From Parelaphostrongylus tenuis (Eukaryota > Nematoda > Chromadorea > Rhabditida > Metastrongylidae), in contig JAHQIW010003692.1 in the NCBI GenBank assembly GCA_019055375.1, forward strand, positions 56,518-120,517: a stretch of DNA of 64,000 nucleotides. Direction: 5' to 3'. Position 1 is the first letter of the stretch, and each line of letters starts with the position of its first letter. Below, one piece after another: positions 56,570 through 64,000 of the stretch. A program made the translations under genes and the position numbers. A model generated the notes under the pieces. The model did no database searches. It had not been told where the DNA came from and worked only from the letters and a program-made list of their open reading frames with translations.

Positions 56570-59500
56570 TTGTTTCGTAGCTATGGCTTGTTCGCTATCA
56601 TATAAATCATGTGCAGTCCTGTCAAAAGTGCTTGTGCTATATGGTACACAGTTTTTGTTGTAGTAATAAATATCCTTTTGGGGAGCGATGAATTGTTAAT
56701 ATAACCTCAGCTGTGCTCGCCGTTCAGCCGCTTACGAAGAAAAGTGCGTGCTTCAATAGAAATTTGGGTTAATTAGGTTTCTCAGAGAAAGACTGTCATC
56801 AAAAATTTAGAATATCATTAATGAGATTCCTGTGTGAATAATTTTAGCGAAATCAACGTTAATTGCTACCAAAATCTTGCCCTTTCATTCAAACAAACAA
56901 AACCACGTTCTTGCGAAAAGGATTGTGTTTCCAGTTGTTATTCGACATTTTCTTTTGTCTACATAAAGTTTTCATAGTTAATAATATCCTAAAAACTTTA
57001 CTTTTGATAGAAAGCTTCCTGAGGGTAAAAGTTTACACAATGCATAAAGGATATATTTTGCAACCGCAGTACTTTTTCTATTTGCTAGAGGATTTCTTGG
57101 ATCACAAAGCTAGAATTTGAATTACTATAGACTTTTTTTTCCTAACAAAGTTGGACCATTATTGGAGGAGTTTTTGGAATCGTATTCCTAGAGAGCATAA
57201 TGCTCAACTGTCTCGAAATCTTTACTTTTGTAAGTTAGTTTCGTCACATGGGATCGCATTTCAAGGATTGTCGCTCGTGAACCCGTGGTTCTTTTCAAGA
57301 AAGACGTGCCCCACTAGGTTATTAGTTTTCATTCGATAGCTCGAAAAATGAAAGTTTCCAAAAAGAGATTGACTTTTAGTGAGAAACATTTGCTTATGCT
57401 TCTAAGAATAATAAATAATATCTTGCGCTTGTCGCAGTAAAACTTTCTTTTCCATTAACAGGGGATTTCTAGATGCGTATATACTAGAATTTTATGGTAA
57501 AGAAACCACATTGTTGCAAAAATTTGTACATTGTTGTGTGAAGAAATTCTACAAACGTAGTTTTAGTGAAGAGAACGCTTAGTTGTCTGCGAATTCTTAT
57601 TTTCTATTATGAAAGCTACATTCTTGAGAAAATGCCCTTTCAGCTTTTCTTTCCAAGAAAATGCATGCTTTTAAGCTATAATTTTACATAGTACTGGCAC
57701 TTCTAGCAGTTTTATCAATGTGGTTTCATTAGCAAAGAATAGCCCGTAATAGCAACATCGAACAGAAAATATCTCAAATTGCACAAATTTGAAAATCGTA
57801 TAGTTTATGTCTTGGTACACTTCCATCATCTCCATCCTGATTGAGAGCTCTGTGTGAAAGCGTATTTTTTTGCTTTTATCAAATTTTAAATAATCATTCA
57901 TTATCTTAAGCTACGTAAATTTAAATGGTGTACCTTTATTTGTCAATGGCTTGTTTTTTGCGCTGTAACAATCGAAACAAAATTTTATTCTAGATGTAAG
58001 GATATCTCCCAGATTAAGTTTTGTTATAGACAATCAGTAAGTTTTGATTGCTCAAATCTCAACGAATTCAAAGACTAGGTGTGTTAGGAGAGGACTCTTT
58101 AGAGAGTTGTAAACAGTCAGCAGAAAGATTTGGGTTTCACTTTGCAAAAAGTGGAATTTCGGTGACATTTGCTTCAAGTCATTGCCCTTTTTGTAACATA
58201 TTCACTAGCTGTGAAACATAGTCTTTTCTTAAATGCTACAGTAGAATAAGAAAGTATTTTCAAAAAGCCAAGTAAATATGAAAATTTGCGATAATCAAAC
58301 TATCAAACAGTTATCAAAAGTCTAGCGGGAAAAACTCTGTTTTTCGAGAGATGACTTGAGTGCGGAAAATATGTTTTTATTTTTATTATTAAAGCGCTTT
58401 GAAGAAGCCGTTTCTGAAAATGAAGTATGCCTTCGAAATTCTCGAGCTCCTAGCAACTAAACTAATTGGTTATTAGAGCCTTTTAAAGTTTAGAACACGC
58501 GTTTTTCCAAGAGGTCCAAAACAGAAAACGCATTGAAGAAGATTTGAAGTTGCAAAACTGTGGATCATTGCTATAACTATTACAGCGCTCTAAAGAGTGC
58601 TGTACAAAACTAAATACATTGCTCAATTGTTAAGATTTGCCCTATCTAACAATTGCTAACTGCTCATGAAAAAATTTCATCCGGCGGAAAAGGCCTGCAT
58701 ATGGAACAGAATCTTATTTTAACTGTTACAGCGTAAGAACAGACCACTTGGTAGGACAGAATTGTCCGCTCAACTTCACTTCATTTCACATATGGAATTG
58801 TTACCAAAAAGTCTTACAAAAATAAAAAGAAACACGTTTGAACGAAAAGGCTCACAGAAAGTGGCGACAACAGAAAAGAAGTGTTTTTCTTGGAAACCAT
58901 AGCTACGAACAAAGAGTTTAAACGACATTACGCGCTGATCCAAGAAATGGGAACCCGAGTGCACTAATAATCAAAAAAAAAAAAAATATTGGGAATTACC
59001 GATGAGCTGGGATCGCACGCATTAAGCGGAACTACTCTTGACGAACTATTCATTGCTTTCTAATTCCATTCAATATGAAGATTTATTCATTTATGTAATA
59101 ATGTTTATGAAAGTGAAAAAAATAGGGATAAACTTGACTGAATTGGTGGGTGAATATAATAAGGCATTACAAGATCATAGAAATGTTTCTGTTTTTTGTA
59201 CGGAATACGGTAATTATGCATTCCTTTAGTATGACATTAATAAGCTGACTCTCTTAGTATATCTTATGGGAAAGCGATTCAGTGTAACAAAATAATGCTC
59301 TGGTAGACATTATGATCAATATTTATTTCCACGGTAGCACTTATCGGCACATCTCATGGCTTGAAATCTGAATGTTGTAGAAAAATAGCACTGTACCAAA
59401 CAAATTCCTTTCCCTCAAAATCCGTTTATAAACTTTGCCAGAAACCCCGTTGCCAGAGCCCTTCCAACGTCTCTAAACCGCCTTCGATCGTTTCCTGTCT

Positions 59501-59730
59501 ACTGCTCTTTGTCATTGTACTTTATTGAATAAATCTATATTCAAAGATTGTTTCCACGTCCAGTCACAATTATTCAGAGTCAATTACAATCAATATGTTT
59601 GATAAAGGTTCTAAATATCACCTTTTCATAAGTACTTGGTTTTACCGAATGAAAATTTGGATAATAAATAAAGCATCACTTTAGTAATAATCAAACCATT
59701 TGCTGACGACAAAAAGTACAAATTTCAATG
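56570..59730. other. AT-rich non-coding part of segment C
   Basis: Counterpart of 6040-9150. The frames seen in A are broken by indels here. Confidence 0.55.
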
Positions 59731-59734
59731 GGCA

Positions 59735-59885
59735 ACTACACTAGCACTAAAGCGCCCTCTCGCAGCCTCTTTTCGTAGCCGTCCGAACCGCTCGGCAGCC
59801 GAAATGGCTGCCGCCAAAGGGATTTAATCCTACGTGAAAGGAAAATTGTGATCTTGTCATTACTCGAAGCGCGGGAAAAATATGT
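59735..59885. other. GC-richer conserved island, C copy
   Basis: It carries the same unchanged ~50-bp core as 9155-9300, plus 'gcgcgggaaaaatatg'. Confidence 0.35.
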
Positions 59886-59967
59886 ACACTAAAGTAATGA
59901 ACGCCCATCCGTAAGGTAGTTTATGTAACTTAAGCCGATGCAGAAGAAAATTTTAGCAACAGTAGAC

Positions 59968-60127
59968 TTCCTCTTCCCTAAGCCGCTCATTTCTACCTGC
60001 TCAACTGTGGAGCTAGGTCGTTCGTCATGTTGATTTCATGACTTAGATAGACGTAAGTGGAGCATTAGGAGATGTTCATTAAGTTAAACGTAAATGGGAC
60101 ATTCATAACCCATCCGTTCCTTATGAA
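59968..60127 (-). mobile_element. RTE fragment, C copy
   Basis: Counterpart of 9370-9540. It keeps a few more RTE-like bases ('gttgatttcatgacttagat') than A. Confidence 0.6.
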
Positions 60128-60524
60128 CATGGCAATGTGTAGAGCTAGGTTTATACTCATCATCTTTCCTCTGAACAGAGACATATTAGGTTACTGGATA
60201 CAAAGAGACAAAGGTATAAAATTGTCAACTTTAACAAAATATGGATTCTTGCTACGCTTTCTCAAGTTTAACACTGTGGCCATCATTATTGCTGAGGGAG
60301 TGTGACTGTTATTGATTACGAATATTCAGTTTAATATGAGAAACGACCTTTGTATTAAAAAAAAAAACACTTTCTAGGAGATTGAGAGTATTCAATCAAG
60401 ATGTTGAAAGGCCAAAGTACTCACTAAGAAAACACTCCATCTTTGAGCACATTCTTGGTAAATGTGTATTTCCGTCAACTCTCAACTATTCGGGGATGAT
60501 TCAAGTTATTACATTGCTTTTGGA

Positions 60525-62515
60525 AAGAAATTGTCGTTGACAGTATTGACGAATAATACGATCGTAGTCATTCAACGCCCTTCATGTCAGCGTTATGAAA
60601 GCCGGGAGTCCTATAGTTTTTTAAAGACGCCTGCTTTAACGAACCCTTCTATTAAAACGTCAGCATGGAATCGCACGAGTTGCAGGCATTCAAAATTTAG
60701 CGTCCAAAATTGCGAAGCGCTGCAGAAAAGCAACAAGACTGGATTTTAAAGCGAAAAGAGTTGCAATTGAGGCCAAAGCTGCAGTAGGTGAGAAGAGCGC
60801 TCGAAAGTCTTTCTGAAGTTTAGCCCAATTACAGGACCAAGATGACTGCACTTTGGCACGCTAACTGAACAATTACAGTGCCCAGAGGGACACCGGAGAA
60901 ATTATTCACTGTTGATACTCGGACTACTTCAATAGCCATGCCTTCTTAGCTTTATGTGATCTACCAGAGGATGATTTTGCCGTTCCAATGGCTTTCCTTT
61001 TCGACATTCGACACTCTATATCGTTGGTGAAGAATTAAAAATCACCTGGTTTAGACAAGTTAAGGCCAAAACACCTGAAAAACCGGCAGCCGACTCTCAA
61101 CACACTAACCGTCCCTTCATTCGTTACCTGTCAAATGTAAAGCTCACTCGATGGAAATCAGCACAAATCTATTGTTTTTGAAAAAAAAAAAAGGAGACCA
61201 TTCACGACATAAGTATTATCGCACAATATGCATGCTGCCCGTCGTCTATAAACCTTTCACTCGAGTCATCATATCAATGATTAGCACAACACTGGACGAA
61301 GAACAAAAATGTGAATAAGCAGGGCTTCAAAAAGGATTTGTTAACATAACCCACATCCACACAAACGGAAAACTCACTGAAGTTTCACAAGAGTAAAAGA
61401 GACTGCTCTGTCTTACTATCGTTGATCTAAGAAAGCCTTCAAATCAACAAGAAAACAGAAGGAGTTGTAAAGGCTCTGGACAGCCAGGGCTTTCTTGCTT
61501 GATAAACAACAGTTCTTCTTAAGCTATATAAAAGTTCGATGACCAAGATATCGTCACTCTGCAAAAGCCCCAGAACGTAATGCAAACATCGAATGGGATG
61601 ATATGGAGTTGAAAAGCGTATACGATTTACATATCAAGTCACCCTTACTTCGTAGTGACATTGTCCTAGAAACACCAAGTATGAGCCAGGCCCTGAACGA
61701 ATGCTGACCGATTGCGCAACGCTTGTAGAGATCATAAGTCGCAGGCTAAACTTAATTAAAAACGATGTTTAAGGAAAAACAAACGTGAGTTTTAAATGAC
61801 CCTATTCAACACTGGCTAAGGGAAACGAATACCTCTAATTGCTTGAGTGACGTTTATCGTAGGCCGTCAACGTCTCAAAATTACTAACGACCCAGTTTCA
61901 AGCTAAGCAAGAGGCAACGAGCGCTATGGCGAAGCACTTGAGAGCCTTTGAGAAGCAGGAGATGAGGGAACTTCCAGCCTTCACACCTACCTTTCCAACT
62001 CAGCATTATCCCTGCCCTACCGTATGCAGCAGAAAACCAGACGCTACTTTTGAGCAGGATTAAAGACCGCTTGCCGTTATGAACGCGCCGTTCCGAAGAA
62101 GGTGATTCTAGTAGGAATTTCCGTGTCTTGCAAGTGTCAGCTGCAGACCCGCAGCTTCCCATCTGGTCAACGGATGGACAGATCAAAATAACGCCACTTT
62201 AAAACGACAGGATACGAAAAATAAGGTGGGCCGGACACTTTGAGCGTTTTTTTTTTAAATAACGACAACCAATTGACGACGAGCCGTACCGACCGTACTG
62301 TCTACATGTCCAACACTACCGGAAGGCCACCTACCCAATGGTTCGATTGTTGCCAGAACAAAGATATGATGTCACAGAACTGCCTAGAGCAAGAGAATAC
62401 CCATTGGGCTACTCTTAGCGTTGCGGTAGAGAGAAAAATGAAAATATCACGCTGCATGTTCAAGTCACATAATGGATCAACAGAGCCCGTGTGACATGTG
62501 CCAGACGTTGATAGA
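60525..62515 (+). mobile_element. decayed RTE retrotransposon, C copy
   Basis: Counterpart of 9875-11878, with extra indels. Recognisable near 60665 ('catggaatcgcacgagttgc'), 61260 ('tcgagtcatcatatcaatga') and 62222-62238 ('taaggtgggccggacac'). Confidence 0.75.
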
Positions 62516-63978
62516 TAATGCTTACAGGAGGAAAAAACAAAAACATTCAAGAGACACAAAGTGCTTAATAGTAAAGATGCGGAACATTCCGGTGGAAGGA
62601 GAGCAAACGATGATTTCTTCAGTTTCCTATAAGCTGAAAAAACTATCTGAACAAAGAGAAACGTCTAAAACGTACATGGTAATTTTTAGACTCAGTGGTT
62701 TTTATGGGTAGTACCGTTGCCCTTGTGACTAGTACCAGAGACTGATAAATGGTCTTAGAAAACTTTCAGCCTTTAGACGAAATGTCACCCGTCCAACTTG
62801 CCAATAGCATCCACTCTATTATCAGTGATTTCACAAGAAAAAGGCAGTCCCGACAGATCATGTATTACATATACACAGATACTTATAGTAGCTAAGCGAA
62901 CGAACCCCCCCTCAGCCATATTTGAAATATAATGATGAATGAAATATACACCTAGACTGTTTACAAGAACCGTGGAATATCACTAAATGGCGAATGTAAC
63001 TGCAATACGACAGCACAGCATAGACGGAGTACATCCATAATTTTCCGGCAGGCCAATAGCTAGAGAACTCAGAGCAATTGTCCTATGCGGGTGAAACATA
63101 GGACATACAAGGAAAACAAAGATTTATCTGAGTAACAATGCATTCGAGTATTAATAATGGGAACCAACTTTAGCTAGCAATGCACAAGGTGAGGTGATAA
63201 TAACAAATTGACCATCGGATTTTGATAAAATATAATTAAAGGAGGAAGCGTAATAAATGTAGATTTATAACGAGTATTTTGTAACGCTCAAAGCAAGCTT
63301 CAATACATAGTTTCAAGCGAAATCGCCGAGGCACAGAAAAACATATGGAGAATTTGTATATACTGATCACTCAAATTTTCAAACAGAACTCTTTATGTTC
63401 TAGAATAGAGTAACATGACTATTTTTCTTTTGTACATGGAGAGAATAATACCATTTATAAGTCCATGAGCAATCGAACACAACACAAAATTGTCGTTAGG
63501 ATCCCTAGCGACAGACGCAAAAATATATGAGCGTCGGTTCTCTTCTACAGAGGGGACATGCTCACGCCGAATTGTACATGTAGCAGAAGGAAGGTTGCCA
63601 CACTGATAAAGAGGTAACCAGTTTATACTGTTCGAGCGATAGTCTCGAAAGTAGTCGAGAAAAACACATGTTATACTATCATTACCCATATCATAGACAC
63701 GACAGCCGTCACATTCACCATGAGGATCTCAGTAAACTCTCGCACTCATATCTCGCTTACTACGCATGTTCTCACACAAACAAAGTTCTTGAATTCGTAT
63801 CGTAGTGTTTTGTGACATGACTCTTCAGGGATTTGTGCTACAGTGAAATTAATAAATGCTGGTTGAGTTCACAATCGTCGCTTGCAATCTCGTAGTTAGC
63901 CGCACAAGCTGACCCGTTCATTGTCCTGAAATACAACGAAGCGTTGATGTAAAGCGATGAACCACGCAATTGGCATTT
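62516..63978. other. unassigned sequence of segment C
   Basis: Counterpart of 11879-13297. No domain-bearing frame. Confidence 0.45.
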
Positions 63979-63992
63979 GATTTACTGCAACA
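63979..63992. other. empty SINE-pair insertion site in copy C
   Basis: gatttactgcaac runs directly into 'actaaccgc'. In A the same text is split by the 646-bp SINE pair between two copies of gatttactgcaata. Confidence 0.85.
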
Positions 63993-64000
63993 CTAACCGC

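Larger units (their letters stand above)
53517..64000 (+). repeat. segmental duplication copy C (diverged, runs off the window)
   Basis: Direct-orientation copy of segment A, from 'agcacagaagggacagaagg' (A: about 3830) to the last base (A: about 13979, after removing the SINE pair). It carries many substitutions and 1-3 bp indels relative to A and B. It retains the block deleted from A, has a damaged tRNA-Gln, the island at 59735-59885, the RTE fragment at 59968-60127 and the decayed RTE at 60525-62515, and lacks the SINE pair. Confidence 0.88.

Overview
The window looks like gene-poor, repeat-rich nuclear DNA of a nematode, probably clade V (strongylid or hookworm-like). This is inferred from three RTE-clade retrotransposon copies whose endonuclease-reverse transcriptase resembles the nematode RTE type, from abundant tRNA-derived SINEs, and from a metazoan tRNA-Gln(UUG). 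I see no convincing multi-exon host protein gene. The only host genes I can support are tRNA genes.

The layout is dominated by an ~11 kb segment present three times. Copy A (about 3815-14770, + orientation) and copy B (about 23028-34188, inverted) form a large palindrome with near-identical arms. Copy C (about 53517 to the window end, + orientation) is clearly diverged. Each copy holds, in order, a foldback MITE-like element, a tRNA-Gln gene (intact in A and B, broken in C), ~3.3 kb of AT-rich non-coding DNA, a small GC-richer conserved island, and a decayed RTE retrotransposon. A and B also carry a head-to-head SINE pair that is absent from C, where the empty site is readable at the window's last bases.

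Between the palindrome arms lie a nearly intact RTE element (14836-18190, 10-bp target duplication), an older diverged inverted repeat (18201-19188 against 20507-21480), AT microsatellites, and an RTE fragment (21742-23027). On the outer side of B the homology stops at the 3' end of a decayed full-length RTE (34189-37554, minus). That RTE abuts a 5'-truncated third copy (37556-38717, plus) head to head.

The 38.7-53.5 kb stretch is mostly unrecognised DNA sprinkled with tRNA-derived SINEs. It also carries a much older inverted duplication (45.0-47.05 kb against 49.75-51.4 kb), which includes two paralogous signal-peptide-like reading frames.

The order of events can be read from the sequence: the A/C duplication came first, then the SINE pair inserted into the A/B ancestor, then the inverted duplication made A and B. 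RTE-1 then inserted into the left arm, and A lost 1,059 bp between 15-bp direct repeats. The recurring theme is inverted duplication at several ages and scales.
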